NCBI RefSeq assembly: GCF_018130765.1
Contig: NZ_JAFCJZ010000013.1
Span: 1-64,000, forward strand
Direction of reading: 5' to 3'
Length of the DNA: 64,000 bases
Source of the DNA: Bradyrhizobium iriomotense
GTDB taxonomy: Bacteria > Pseudomonadota > Alphaproteobacteria > Rhizobiales > Xanthobacteraceae
Shown: piece by piece, positions 35,359 through 44,936 of the stretch
Layout of the letters: each line of letters begins with the position of its first letter
Numbering within the stretch: position 1 is the stretch's first letter
Made by a program: the position numbers and the translations under genes
Notes under the pieces: generated by a model
Told to the model about the DNA's origin: nothing
Databases searched by the model: none
The model's input: only the letters and a program-made list of their open reading frames with translations

Positions 35359-36867
35359 TTACTGCACGCTCAGCGCGACAAACCGCAGCTCGCCGTCGGC
35401 ATTCGAGACCAGCAGCAGCACCGACTTCTTGCCGTCCTTCTTGAGCTGGTCGACGCGCTTCTGGATGTCGGCGCCGCTGGAGACGGCTTCCTGCGCGACC
35501 TCGACGATGACGTCGCCGGCGGAGAGGCGCTTTTCGGCGGCATCCGAATTGGCGTCGACATTGGTGACGACCACGCCCTTGACGCTGTCCTTGATCTTGT
35601 AGCGTGTGCGCAGGTCCTTGTTCAGCGCCGCGAGATCGAGGCCGAGCGCCTTCTGCGTCACCGGCTTCTCGGGCGCCGGCTCGTCGGTCTTCACCGCGGC
35701 CTGCACCTTCTCGGGATCCTGGAGGCGGCCGAGCGTAACCTTCTTGGTCTCTTCCTGGCCCTTGCGGATGATGACGACATCGACCTCCTTGCCGACCGCG
35801 GTGTCGGCGACGACGCGGGACAGGTCCTTCGGGTCCTTGACGTCCTTGCCGTCGAACTTGACGACGACGTCGCCGGGCTCGATGCCGGCAGGCTTGGCCG
35901 GGCCCTTGTCATCGACGCCGGCAACCAGCGCGCCGCGCGGCGGCTTGATGTTGAGGCTCTCGGCAATCTCGTCGGTGACGCTCTGAATGCGCACCCCTAA
36001 CCAGCCGCGGCGCAGCTCGCCGAACTGGCGGAGCTGATCGACGACGCCCGCAACCGTCTTCGACGGCACGGCGAAGCCGATGCCGATCGAACCGCCGGAG
36101 GGCGAGATGATCAGGGTGTTGACGCCGATGACATCGCCTTCGAGGTTGAACAGCGGGCCGCCGGAATTGCCGCGGTTGATGGCGGCGTCGGTCTGGATGT
36201 AGCTGTCATAGGGACCGGAAGAGATGTCGCGGTTCTTGGCCGAGACGATGCCGGCGGTCACCGTTCCCCCCAGGCTGAAGGGATTGCCGATCGCGACCAC
36301 CCAGTCGCCGAGGCGCAGCTTGTCGCTGTCGCCGAACTTCACCGCCACCAGCGGCTTGGTCGGCTTGAACTTCAGCACCGCGAGGTCGGTCTTCTTGTCG
36401 ACGCCGACCAGCTCCGCCTTCATCTTGGTGCCGTCGTTGAGGATGACGTTGATCTCGTCGGCATCCGCGATGACGTGGTTATTGGTGACGACGACGCCCG
36501 AGGTGTCGATGATGAAGCCGCTTCCGAGCGAGTTGGTCTTGCGCGGCGGGCCGCTGTTATTGTCGCCGCCCTTGCTGCCGCCACCGGGGCCTCTGCGGTT
36601 CTTGAAGAAGTCGTCGAAGAACTCCTCGAAGGGCGAGCCGGGCGGCAGTTGCGGCATGGTGTTGGCGCCGCCCTTGGCCTCGACAGTCTGCGAGGTCGAG
36701 ATGTTGACGACCGCGTCGATCACCTTCTCGGCGACGTCGGCGATACCCTCCGGTCCGCGCGCCTGAGCCGGGTTGCCGAGCGCACTGAAAGCACTGATGG
36801 CGAGCGCGGCCAGCCCAATTCGCACACCATGGCGCAAGCGGGTCGGGGCAATGGTGGCAGCGGTCAT
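35359..36867 (-). CDS. degP: Do-family periplasmic serine protease
   Basis: A 502-residue protease/chaperone of the periplasm. A signal peptide is within residues 1-37 (ALAISAFSALGNPAQA). The trypsin-like domain has His131 (VVTNNHVI), Asp161 (KKTDLAVLK) and Ser235 (RGNSGGPLF), all present. Two PDZ domains follow, at about 280-370 and 400-495. It lies downstream of hflK-hflC-DUF2065 on the same strand, a common alphaproteobacterial order that groups membrane and envelope quality control. Confidence 0.95.
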   Translation of the reverse strand: MTAATIAPTRLRHGVRIGLAALAISAFSALGNPAQARGPEGIADVAEKVIDAVVNISTSQTVEAKGGANTMPQLPPGSPFEEFFDDFFKNRRGPGGGSKGGDNNSGPPRKTNSLGSGFIIDTSGVVVTNNHVIADADEINVILNDGTKMKAELVGVDKKTDLAVLKFKPTKPLVAVKFGDSDKLRLGDWVVAIGNPFSLGGTVTAGIVSAKNRDISSGPYDSYIQTDAAINRGNSGGPLFNLEGDVIGVNTLIISPSGGSIGIGFAVPSKTVAGVVDQLRQFGELRRGWLGVRIQSVTDEIAESLNIKPPRGALVAGVDDKGPAKPAGIEPGDVVVKFDGKDVKDPKDLSRVVADTAVGKEVDVVIIRKGQEETKKVTLGRLQDPEKVQAAVKTDEPAPEKPVTQKALGLDLAALNKDLRTRYKIKDSVKGVVVTNVDANSDAAEKRLSAGDVIVEVAQEAVSSGADIQKRVDQLKKDGKKSVLLLVSNADGELRFVALSVQ

Positions 36868-37011
36868 TGTGATCTCCAGAGAAATAAGGATTCGGCGCCA
36901 GACTGCGCTCGAACGGGGGCGCGGCGCAAGCGCGGACCTTAACGGGTCTCAAGACCCGGATAATATGGCGAAAACCGGCCTTCCGCCTTCACTTTGGCGT
37001 TGGCGCTGCGG

Positions 37012-37218
37012 CTAAACCGGACGCCGCATCACCCAGATCAGGATCAGGCCGACGACAGCCGAACCGATCCCGACGGCCCGCAGGACATGGTCGGGAGTGG
37101 ACATCGCACTCTTCATGGCCTTGCGCATCCAGTTTGGACTCGCCGCAAACATCAAGCCTTCTAGCACGAACAGGATGCCCAAGCCGATGAGGAAGTCGGC
37201 GAACGCAATGGACCTCAT
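37012..37218 (-). CDS. DUF2065 small membrane protein
   Basis: A 68-residue protein of the DUF2065 (YjeT-like) family with two hydrophobic segments (FLIGLGILFVLEGLMFA and VGIGSAVVGLILIWVM). The family is often found downstream of hflC, as here. Its molecular role is unknown. Confidence 0.88.
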   Translation of the reverse strand: MRSIAFADFLIGLGILFVLEGLMFAASPNWMRKAMKSAMSTPDHVLRAVGIGSAVVGLILIWVMRRPV

Positions 37219-37290
37219 CGGATTGGAACCTCCCGTAGTGCTGTTCTTGTCTGGACGAAGGGGCGGCCAGAACGGCCGCCCCTGTCTAGC

Positions 37291-38187
37291 TTACGGCTTC
37301 GCCGGCGTCTCGGTCGCCGTCTTGCCGGCCGGGTTACCGAAATACCGGAAGAAATCCGAATTCGGCCGCAGCAGGAAGCGGGTATCGCTCGACTTCAGCC
37401 CGTTCTCGTAGGCCGTCATCGACCGGTAGAAGTAGAAGAAGTCGGCATCCTTGCTGTAGGCCTCGGCGAACAGGCGGTTGCGCTCGGCATCGCCCGCGCC
37501 GCGGGTCTGCTCGGCCTGCGAATTGGCCTCCGCGATGATCACGGTCGCCTCGCGGTCGGCCTTGGAGCGGATCTCCTGGGCCTTCTGGCCGCCCTGCGCG
37601 CGGAACTCGGCCGCCTCGCGCTCGCGCTCGGTCTTCATGCGCAGATAGACCGCCTGGCTGTTCTGCTCCGGCAGGTCGGCGCGCCGGATCCGGACGTCCA
37701 CCACCTGGATGCCGTAGCCGTCGGCCTCGCGATCGAGCTGGTCGCGGATGCGCTGCATCAGCTTCTCGCGGTCGTCGCGCACCACGTTGATGAAGGTGAC
37801 CTCACCGAGCACGCGGCGCAGCGCCGCGTTCAGGAGCGTCGTGAGCTGGATGTTGGCGGCCTGGATCGAGCCGACGCTCTGATAGAAGCGCAGCGCGTCC
37901 TTGATGCGGTAGCGCGCGAAGGCGTCGACGACGAGCCGCTTCTGGTCCGACGCGATCGCTTCCTGCGACGGGTTCTCCAAATCGAGAATCCGCTTGTCGA
38001 TATTGATGACCGAATTCCACGGGGCCTTGAAGTGCAGGCCGGGATCGGTGACGACATCGACGGGCTTGCCGAACTGCAGCACGATGGTCTGTTCGGTCTG
38101 CTGCACCGTGAACAGCGACATGTAGCCGACGATCACGACGAGCAGGAGACCGAGCAGCGTGACGATACCTGTGACCGGAGACCTCAT
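37291..38187 (-). CDS. hflC: HflC, SPFH-domain modulator of FtsH
   Basis: A 298-residue membrane-anchored SPFH/prohibitin-family protein. One N-terminal membrane segment (IVTLLGLLLVVIVGYMSLF) precedes the SPFH domain, which includes VVDAFARYRIKDALRFYQSV and a long charged coiled-coil (MKTEREREAAEFRAQGGQKA). With HflK it forms the large periplasmic-side cage around the FtsH protease. Its ATG overlaps the hflK stop by four bases. Confidence 0.95.
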   Translation of the reverse strand: MRSPVTGIVTLLGLLLVVIVGYMSLFTVQQTEQTIVLQFGKPVDVVTDPGLHFKAPWNSVINIDKRILDLENPSQEAIASDQKRLVVDAFARYRIKDALRFYQSVGSIQAANIQLTTLLNAALRRVLGEVTFINVVRDDREKLMQRIRDQLDREADGYGIQVVDVRIRRADLPEQNSQAVYLRMKTEREREAAEFRAQGGQKAQEIRSKADREATVIIAEANSQAEQTRGAGDAERNRLFAEAYSKDADFFYFYRSMTAYENGLKSSDTRFLLRPNSDFFRYFGNPAGKTATETPAKP

Positions 38188-39326
38188 CGGTTGCCTCCGC
38201 TCGAGGGCTGGCCGGCGGCAGGCGGCCGCTTGGTCGTCAGTTCGTTGAGCGGCAGGAAGGGCACGACGCCCTGGCCCGAGGGGCCGCCGTCATAGACGAG
38301 CTTGTCGGCACCGCCGAGCACGCGCTCCATCGTTTCGAGATAGATCCGTTCACGCGTCACGTCGGGCGCCTTCTTGTATTCCTCGTAAACCTTCAGAAAG
38401 CGCGCGCTCTGGCCCTTGGCCTCGGCGACCGCCTGCTCCCTGTAGCCTTCAGCAGCCTGCTGGATCTGCGCCGCACGACCGCGGGCCTGCGGCACCACCT
38501 GGTTGGCGTAGGTCTGCGCTTCGTTCTGCAGCTGCTCGAGATTGGCGCGTGCCGCCTGCACGTCGCGGAACGCATCGATCACCTGCGCCGGTGGGTCGAC
38601 CTTCTGCATCTGCACCTGGGTGACGAGAATGCCGGCGCCGTAGCTGTCGAGGGTCCTCTGGATCAGCTCCTGCACGCCCTGCTCGATCGTGTTGCGGGCG
38701 CCGGTCAGGATCGGCTGGATCTGCGAGCGGCCGATCACCTCGCGCATCGCGCTCTCGGCAACCGCCTTCACGGTGCCTTCGGGGTTCTGGATATTGAAAA
38801 GGAAGTCGCCGACGCCGCCAGCGTCAGGCTTGATGCGCCACAGCACGGTGAAGTCGACGTCGACGATGTTCTCGTCACCGGTAAGCATCAGGCTCTCTTC
38901 CGGCACGTCACGGATGGAGCGGCCGCGCCGCGCCGGATCGTCGATCAGCGTCATGCCGATGGAGGTGGTGTTAACGCGCAGCGCCTTCGGCAGCAGCACG
39001 GTCTCGATCGGATAGGGCAGATGATAATTCAGGCCGGGGTCCACGGTGCGGACATGCTTGCCGAAGCGCAGCACGACGCCGCGCTCTTCGGACTGCACGC
39101 GAAAGAAGCCCGACAGCAGCCAGAATGCGATGATCAGCAGGATGATCAGCGTGATGCCGACGCCGGAGAAATAGCCCCCCGGCATGATCTGCTGCAGGCG
39201 GTCCTGGCCGCGCCGGAGAAGGTCTTCCAGATCCGGCGGCCTCGGCCCCACCGGTTGCGGGCCTGAGCCCCATGGTCCTTTCGGACCCGAGCCCCACGGG
39301 CCACCGCCCTGATTCTTCCACGGCAT
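38184..39326 (-). CDS. hflK: HflK, SPFH-domain modulator of FtsH
   Basis: A 380-residue partner of HflC. The N-terminus is Gly/Pro-rich (MPWKNQGGGPWGSGPKG), then one membrane segment at about 54-74, the SPFH domain, and a helical region rich in Gln and Ala (AQTYANQVVPQARGRAAQIQ). The Gly-rich cytoplasmic tail is typical of HflK and not of HflC. It is first of the hflK-hflC pair. Confidence 0.95.
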   Translation of the reverse strand: MPWKNQGGGPWGSGPKGPWGSGPQPVGPRPPDLEDLLRRGQDRLQQIMPGGYFSGVGITLIILLIIAFWLLSGFFRVQSEERGVVLRFGKHVRTVDPGLNYHLPYPIETVLLPKALRVNTTSIGMTLIDDPARRGRSIRDVPEESLMLTGDENIVDVDFTVLWRIKPDAGGVGDFLFNIQNPEGTVKAVAESAMREVIGRSQIQPILTGARNTIEQGVQELIQRTLDSYGAGILVTQVQMQKVDPPAQVIDAFRDVQAARANLEQLQNEAQTYANQVVPQARGRAAQIQQAAEGYREQAVAEAKGQSARFLKVYEEYKKAPDVTRERIYLETMERVLGGADKLVYDGGPSGQGVVPFLPLNELTTKRPPAAGQPSSGGNR

Positions 39327-39479
39327 TCGACGCTCTCCTCGGCAGGGTGGAATTGCCCCCGCCCGCTTTGTCCGGTCCGGCTTTATAGGGGACAGGCAGG
39401 TCCCTTACAACGCAGCCTTGGCTGCCTTTCGAGCTAAGCCCGAAGGCAGAAAAGTCAATGTTAACATTGGCGAATGCGG

Positions 39480-39992
39480 TTAATGGGGCGGCCGCCGACG
39501 ATATGTCACATAGGAGAAGTCGGCGCTGTCGTCGGGCCCGGCAGGATGACGGATGCGCGCCACCTCATCCCACTCTGCCTTGTCGATGTCGAAATGCGTA
39601 TCGCCCTCGGGCCGCGCATGCACTTCGGTGATTTCGAGCCGATCGGCGCGATCGAGCCATTGCCGAAAGATCTCGGCGCCGCCGATCACCGCGATCTCGG
39701 TGACCGAGCGCCGCAGGGCATCGCCAAGCGCGACGTCGCCCGCGGCCGCGGACGATGTCGTGACCACGGCGCCCGCGGCGCGATAGTCCGCATCGCGCGT
39801 AATGACGATATTGGTGCGGCCCGGCAGGGGACGGCGGGGCAGGGATTCGAAGGTCTTGCGGCCCATGATGACGGGCTTGCCGATCGTCAGCGCCTTGAAG
39901 CGCGCCATGTCGGATTTCATGCGCCACGGCATTGCGTTGCCGGCGCCGATGACGCCGTTCTCCGCGATCGCAACGACGAAAACGACCTCCAT
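39480..39992 (-). CDS. folA: Dihydrofolate reductase
   Basis: A 170-residue NADPH-dependent enzyme that makes tetrahydrofolate and recycles the dihydrofolate produced by ThyA. It starts MEVVFVVAIAENGVIGAGNA, has PWRMKSDM with the catalytic acidic residue, and GRKTFESLPRRPLPGRTNIV for cofactor binding. The ATG at 39992 shares bases with the upstream GNAT stop (TGATG), which fixes the start. The thyA-GNAT-folA order on one strand is a functional folate cluster. Confidence 0.95.
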   Translation of the reverse strand: MEVVFVVAIAENGVIGAGNAMPWRMKSDMARFKALTIGKPVIMGRKTFESLPRRPLPGRTNIVITRDADYRAAGAVVTTSSAAAGDVALGDALRRSVTEIAVIGGAEIFRQWLDRADRLEITEVHARPEGDTHFDIDKAEWDEVARIRHPAGPDDSADFSYVTYRRRPPH

Positions 39993-40477
39993 CAGGACGT
40001 GCTCCCGGCAAGCCGCCTCAGCGCAGGACCGGTGACGCGGCACAGCGTCCAGTCGTCCATCATCACGGCGCCGAGTGACTTGTAGAACGCGATCGACGGC
40101 GCGTTCCAGTCGAGCACGGCCCATTGCAGGCGCGACCAGCCGTTCTCAACGCACTCCCTGGCGAGATAGACCAGCAGCGCCTTGCCGAGGCCCCTGCCCC
40201 GATGCGACGGCCGCACATAGAGATCTTCGAGATAGACGCCGTGGCGGCCGCTGAAGGTGGAGAAATTGGCGAACCACACCGCAAAGCCGACCGCCTCGCC
40301 GTTCCATTCGGCGATCGCGCAATAGAGCTGCGGCCTCTCGCCGAACAGCGCCTCCGCGATGTCAGCCTCGGTCGCCTCGACCTCGTGCGACAGCTTTTCG
40401 TATTCGGCGAGCTCGCGGATGAAGGAGAGAACGAGACCGGCTTCGCCCGGGCGCGCGCGGCGAATATCCAGTGACAT
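39992..40477 (-). CDS. GNAT N-acetyltransferase (SSAT-like)
   Basis: A 161-residue acetyltransferase. The acetyl-CoA loop is VRPSHRGRGLGKALL, with the preceding GVYLEDLYV strand and the C-terminal NAPSIAFYKSLGA. The overall pattern is that of diamine or thialysine acetyltransferases (SAT1-like). It sits between thyA and folA, its start directly after the thyA stop, so it is translated in the same message. The substrate is inference. Confidence 0.88.
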   Translation of the reverse strand: MSLDIRRARPGEAGLVLSFIRELAEYEKLSHEVEATEADIAEALFGERPQLYCAIAEWNGEAVGFAVWFANFSTFSGRHGVYLEDLYVRPSHRGRGLGKALLVYLARECVENGWSRLQWAVLDWNAPSIAFYKSLGAVMMDDWTLCRVTGPALRRLAGSTS

Positions 40478-41272
40478 CTAGACCGCGACTTCCGCCTTGA
40501 TGTGCGGATGCGGATCGTAGCCGACCAGCTCGAAATCCTCGTAACGGAAGGAGAAGATGTCCTTCACATCGGGATTGATCCGCATCACCGGCAGCGCCCG
40601 CGGCGCGCGCGTGAGCTGGAGCCGCGCCTGCTCCAGATGGTTGGAATAAAGATGGGTGTCGCCGAGCGAGTGCACGAAGTCGCCAGGCTTCAGGCCGGTG
40701 ACCTGCGCGACCATCATGGTGAGCAGCGCGTAGGAAGCGATATTGAAGGGCACACCGAGGAAGACGTCGGCCGAGCGCTGATAGAGCTGGCACGACAGCT
40801 TGCCGTTCGCGACATAGAACTGGAACAGCAGGTGGCAGGGCGGCAGCGCCATCTTCTCGACGTCGGCGGGATTCCAGGCGGTGACGATCAGCCGGCGGGA
40901 ATCCGGGGTGCGCTTGATCATGTCGATGACATTGGCGATCTGGTCGATGCTGCGCCCGTCGGCCGTGGGCCAGGAGCGCCACTGATGGCCGTACACCGGG
41001 CCGAGGTCGCCATTGGCGTCCGCCCACTCGTCCCAGATGGTGACGCCGTTGTCGCGCAGATATTTGATGTTGGTGTCGCCCTTCAGGAACCACAACAGCT
41101 CGTGGACGATCGCCTTCAGCGGCAGCCGCTTGGTGGTCAGCATCGGGAAGCCGGCCGACAAATTGAAGCGCATCTGATGGCCGAACACCGACAGCGTGCC
41201 GGTGCCGGTCCGGTCGGTCTTTTCGGCCCCGTCTGAAAGAATCCGCTCGAGCAGGTCCTGATATTGATGCAT
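40478..41272 (-). CDS. thyA: Thymidylate synthase
   Basis: A 264-residue enzyme that methylates dUMP with methylene-tetrahydrofolate. The catalytic Cys146 lies in ALPPCHLLFQFYV, and RRLIVTAWNP, QRSADVFLGVPFNIASYALL and LGDTHLYSNHLEQA are all present. The length equals the common bacterial form when starting at ATG 41272, which is why I did not use an upstream start that would add about 26 residues. Confidence 0.96.
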   Translation of the reverse strand: MHQYQDLLERILSDGAEKTDRTGTGTLSVFGHQMRFNLSAGFPMLTTKRLPLKAIVHELLWFLKGDTNIKYLRDNGVTIWDEWADANGDLGPVYGHQWRSWPTADGRSIDQIANVIDMIKRTPDSRRLIVTAWNPADVEKMALPPCHLLFQFYVANGKLSCQLYQRSADVFLGVPFNIASYALLTMMVAQVTGLKPGDFVHSLGDTHLYSNHLEQARLQLTRAPRALPVMRINPDVKDIFSFRYEDFELVGYDPHPHIKAEVAV

Positions 41273-41443
41273 GTGCGATAGAGCCTTTGGGGAGGCGGCG
41301 AACTTAACGGCCGCCCCCGCGCTGCGACAGCGGCGATTCGCTGCTCCCACAGATTATACCCGGAAAAGGTGAGCGTTCCCTCGGCAAACGACAAGGGGCG
41401 GAACTTGCGTCCCGCCCCTCGCCTATCGACTTGATAGTGCTGG

Positions 41444-42427
41444 TTAACTTGCCGGCTTGAGCACCGGCGTCCACTTCACGATCTCATTCTTCACGAGGGT
41501 GGCGAGCGCCTCCGGCGTCCGGTCCGCAGGAACCGGGATGACGCTGCCGAGCTCGAGCAGGCGCTTCTTCACGATCTCGTCGTCGAGCGCCTTGACGGCG
41601 GCGGCGTTCAGTCTCGCAATGATCGCGGGCGAAGTTCCCTTCGGCGCGAACATCGCGTTCCAGGCCTGGGCTTGGAACGCAGGCAGGCCCGCTTCAGCCG
41701 TCGTCGGCACGTTCGGCAGCGACGGATTGCGCTCCGGCGTTGCGATCGCATAGGCCTTGATGGTGCCGGCGTTGATCTGCGGAACGGCGTTGACGATCTG
41801 GTCACACATGTAATCGACCTGCCCCGCCACCAGCGCATTCATCGCGGGGCCGGTGCCGTTGAAGGGCACGCCGACCGGCTTGACGTCGAGGATGGAGTGC
41901 AGGAGCTCGCAAGAGACGTGCGAGACCGAACCGACGCCGGCATGCGCCGCGTTCACCTTCTCGGCATTGGCCTTCACGTAAGCGACGAACTCCTTCAGGT
42001 CCTTCGGCGGAAAGTCCTTGCGCGCGAGGATCAGGATCGGGGTGCCCGCGAGCAGCGCGATCGGCTCGAAATCCTTCTCGGGATGATAGGCGAGCTTCGG
42101 ATAGAGCGGCACGGACGCCGCATGCGTGCCCATATGCCCGGTGATGAGCGTATAGCCGTCATTGGCGGCACGCGCCGCACGCGTGGTTGCGGTGGTGCCG
42201 CCGGCACCGACCACGTTCTCGATGATGATGCTCTGGCCGAGCGTCTGCGCCATGTGTGCGGTGACGATGCGCGAGATGACATCGGTCGGCCCACCGGCGG
42301 CGAACGGCACGATCATGGTGATGCTGCGCGTCGGATAGGTTTGCGCCTTCGCAGGTGCAACAAAGGCGCACAGCGATGCGAGCGCGGCAGCACATACGCC
42401 CGTAGCAAGCGCGCGAAGAGAGGTCAT
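41444..42427 (-). CDS. tctC: Tripartite tricarboxylate transporter substrate-binding protein (Bug/TctC)
   Basis: A 327-residue periplasmic solute receptor with signal peptide ending AFVAPAKA and mature start QTYPTRSITMIVPFAAGGPTD, the Bug-family opening. The internal phrase VGAGGTTATTRAARAANDGY is also typical. GGGGAAA precedes the ATG. It is last in the tctB-tctA-tctC row, separated from tctA by a terminator-like hairpin. The ligand, a carboxylate, cannot be named. Confidence 0.92.
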   Translation of the reverse strand: MTSLRALATGVCAAALASLCAFVAPAKAQTYPTRSITMIVPFAAGGPTDVISRIVTAHMAQTLGQSIIIENVVGAGGTTATTRAARAANDGYTLITGHMGTHAASVPLYPKLAYHPEKDFEPIALLAGTPILILARKDFPPKDLKEFVAYVKANAEKVNAAHAGVGSVSHVSCELLHSILDVKPVGVPFNGTGPAMNALVAGQVDYMCDQIVNAVPQINAGTIKAYAIATPERNPSLPNVPTTAEAGLPAFQAQAWNAMFAPKGTSPAIIARLNAAAVKALDDEIVKKRLLELGSVIPVPADRTPEALATLVKNEIVKWTPVLKPAS

Positions 42428-42450
42428 GTCGTTTCCCCGGGACACAAACA

Positions 42451-42479
42451 AAAATGCCGGCCACACGGGCCGGCATTTT
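42451..42479. terminator. Hairpin between tctA and tctC
   Basis: AAAATGCCGGCC - ACAC - GGGCCGGCATTTT is an inverted repeat with A and T flanks on both sides, so it could terminate in either direction. It lies between tctA and tctC and would allow partial termination, giving unequal expression of membrane and binding proteins. Confidence 0.7.
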
Positions 42480-42556
42480 CATGTCACGAAGACATCACAC
42501 ACGTCGATTCGACTTCCGAATGCGGCGCGCGGACGCAGGGCGCCGCGCGGACGCAA

Positions 42557-44074
42557 TCAGTTCTCGGATTCGGTGAACACCTCGTCGCGCTTGGCGCGCA
42601 GCACCGGCAGCACCGTGAGGATCAGCAGGCTTGCCGCGACCGCCAGCAGCACCGCCGACAACGGACGCGTCAGGAACACGCTCCAGTCGCCGCGCGAGAT
42701 GAGCAGCGCACGGCGCAGGTTTTCCTCCATCAGCGGTCCGAGCACCATGCCGAGCAGCAGCGGCGCCGGCTCGAAATCGTGCTTGATCAGCCAATAGCCG
42801 ACGAGCCCGAACACGCCGGCGAGGATGACGTCGACGGGTGCGTTGTTCACCGAGTAGATGCCGATCGCGCAGAAGATCACGATCGAGGGGAACATCAGCC
42901 GGTACGGCACGCGCAGCAGGCGGACCCAGATTCCGACCAGCGGCAGGTTGATGATGATCAGCATCAAATTGCCGATCCACATCGAGGCGATCATGCCCCA
43001 GACGAGGTCCGGCTGCTTCTGCATCACCTGCGGACCCGGCACGATGCCGTGAATGGTCATCGCGCCCACCATCAGCGCCATCACCGCGTTCGGCGGGATG
43101 CCGAGGGTGAGCAGCGGGATGAAGGAGGTCTGCGCCGCCGCGTTGTTGGCGCTTTCCGGCGCCGCAACGCCCTCGATCGCGCCGCGGCCGAACCGCGACG
43201 GGTTCTTGGCGAGCTTCTTCTCGAGCGTATAGGCCGCGAACGAGGCGATGACCGCGCCGCCGCCCGGCAGGATGCCGAGGATCGAGCCGAGCACGGTGCC
43301 GCGCAGGATCGGCGGCGTCGAGTCGATCAGGTCCTTCTTGGTCGGCATCAGGCCGGTGATCTTCTGCTGCACGAGGTCGCGGTTCATCTCGGCGCCATGG
43401 TCGAGATTACGGATGATCTCGGCAAAGCCGAACACACCCATCGCCACCGTCGCAAAGCCGAGACCGTCGGCGAGTTCCGGAATGTTGAAGGCCATGCGCG
43501 ATGCGCCTGTCTCGATGTCCGAGCCGACCATCGAGAGCAAGAGACCGAACACGATCATCGCGATCGCCTTCAGCACCGAGCCCTTGGCCAGCACGACCGC
43601 GAAGATCAGGCCGAGCACCATCAGCGAGAAATACTCGGCCGGACCGAACGCGAGCGCGAGCTTTGTCAGCGGCGCGCCGAGCACGGCGATCAAGACGGTC
43701 GCGACGCAGCCGGCGAAGAAGGAGCCGATCGCCGCAATCGCCAGCGCCGGGCCGGCGCGGCCCTGCTTGGCCATCTGGTGGCCGTCGATCGCGGTGACGA
43801 CCGATGTCGCCTCACCTGGAATGTTGACCAGGATCGACGTGGTCGAGCCGCCATATTGCGCGCCGTAATAGATGCCGGCGAGCATGATCAGCGCGCCGAC
43901 CGGCGGCAGACCGAAGGTGATCGGCAACAGCATCGCCACGGTCGCGATGGTGCCGATACCAGGGAGAACGCCGACCAGCGTGCCGACGAGGGCACCGATC
44001 AGGCACATCAGCAGGTTGATCGGAGAGAGCGCGACGACAAAGCCGTGAGCGAGGTTGGCAAAAATATCCATCAC
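42557..44074 (-). CDS. tctA: Tripartite tricarboxylate transporter large membrane subunit
   Basis: A 505-residue membrane protein with about eleven to twelve hydrophobic segments. Hallmarks are LVGTLVGVLPGIGTIATVAM at the N-terminus, YYGAQYGGSTTSILVNIPGE, and GILPGGGAVIASFAAYTLEK. It forms the sodium-type translocation channel with TctB. It begins 4 bases after the tctB stop. Confidence 0.95.
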   Translation of the reverse strand: MMDIFANLAHGFVVALSPINLLMCLIGALVGTLVGVLPGIGTIATVAMLLPITFGLPPVGALIMLAGIYYGAQYGGSTTSILVNIPGEATSVVTAIDGHQMAKQGRAGPALAIAAIGSFFAGCVATVLIAVLGAPLTKLALAFGPAEYFSLMVLGLIFAVVLAKGSVLKAIAMIVFGLLLSMVGSDIETGASRMAFNIPELADGLGFATVAMGVFGFAEIIRNLDHGAEMNRDLVQQKITGLMPTKKDLIDSTPPILRGTVLGSILGILPGGGAVIASFAAYTLEKKLAKNPSRFGRGAIEGVAAPESANNAAAQTSFIPLLTLGIPPNAVMALMVGAMTIHGIVPGPQVMQKQPDLVWGMIASMWIGNLMLIIINLPLVGIWVRLLRVPYRLMFPSIVIFCAIGIYSVNNAPVDVILAGVFGLVGYWLIKHDFEPAPLLLGMVLGPLMEENLRRALLISRGDWSVFLTRPLSAVLLAVAASLLILTVLPVLRAKRDEVFTESEN

Positions 44075-44078
44075 AGCC

Positions 44079-44840
44079 TCACTGGATCAGGAAACGCGGA
44101 AACATCGGCATCGGCAGTCCCAGCACGTAAGGGAACAGGATCGCGCAGCCGATCGTCAGGCAGGCGCCGACGATGGCGGCCTCCAGCCAGCGCGTCTCAT
44201 GCGACCCCGTCGCTGCGATCATGAAGCTCGCGAAGGCCGTGACCACGAGGCCGAGCGGCCGGATCGCCAGCGCGAAGAACAGGATCCCGACCATCACGAA
44301 CAGCGGGCCGCGCCAGGAATAATGCGCCATCGACGGCCCGTCGGACAGAAGGCCGGTCAGGGCGATGCCCGCCGACAGGGCGACCAGAAGCCCGCCGAAC
44401 ATCCGCGGCGCGGTGCCTGCGCCGAAGGAAAAGCCGCGCATACCCTGCAGATCGCTCGACGCCCACAGCGCGAACAAAGCGAGCGCCATCAGAATGACAC
44501 CGCCAACATAGTCTTGCGCCGACCGGATGGTCATGAACAGCGTGACGATCGCCACCGCGAAAATCGGATAGGAATAGATCAGCGCCAGCAGCACATCGGA
44601 GGACGCCTTCTTGGTATCACCACTGGCTGCTCCGATCAGGGTCGCGGGAGCGCCCGCGACCAGCGCGGTGGCGTGGCTGATCAGGACGGTGGCCGGACCG
44701 CGTCCCGCGCCCCAACCGAAGATGGTCCCGATCGACCAGATGAATTCGAAGATCTGCGGCGCTATCGCCAGCAAGCAGAAACCGATCACCACCTTGGTGT
44801 TTCGGGTGGCTGTCGCTGAGTGGCCCATCGTCTCGGCCAT
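44079..44840 (-). CDS. tctB: Tripartite tricarboxylate transporter small membrane subunit
   Basis: A 253-residue membrane protein with about six to seven hydrophobic segments in two blocks, longer than the usual TctB of about 150 residues. It is assigned mainly from its position before tctA and its C-terminal half (GTAPRMFGGLLVALSAGIAL). The extra N-terminal 90 residues are also hydrophobic. A divergent or autonomous promoter should lie in the 96 bases upstream. Confidence 0.82.
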   Translation of the reverse strand: MAETMGHSATATRNTKVVIGFCLLAIAPQIFEFIWSIGTIFGWGAGRGPATVLISHATALVAGAPATLIGAASGDTKKASSDVLLALIYSYPIFAVAIVTLFMTIRSAQDYVGGVILMALALFALWASSDLQGMRGFSFGAGTAPRMFGGLLVALSAGIALTGLLSDGPSMAHYSWRGPLFVMVGILFFALAIRPLGLVVTAFASFMIAATGSHETRWLEAAIVGACLTIGCAILFPYVLGLPMPMFPRFLIQ

Positions 44841-44936
44841 GCATGTCTCCTCCGCGACCCGTAAGTCACGAGCACTGTTGTTCTAAATCGGCTGGAAAGG
44901 GATCCCCCGGGCCGCAGCACTGCCTAGCGATTTTCA

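Noticed and set aside
41672..44224. 850-codon frame on the plus strand
   Set aside because: It is antisense to tctC, tctA and part of tctB, with a composition typical of shadow frames (runs of Arg, His, Gln, Asp).
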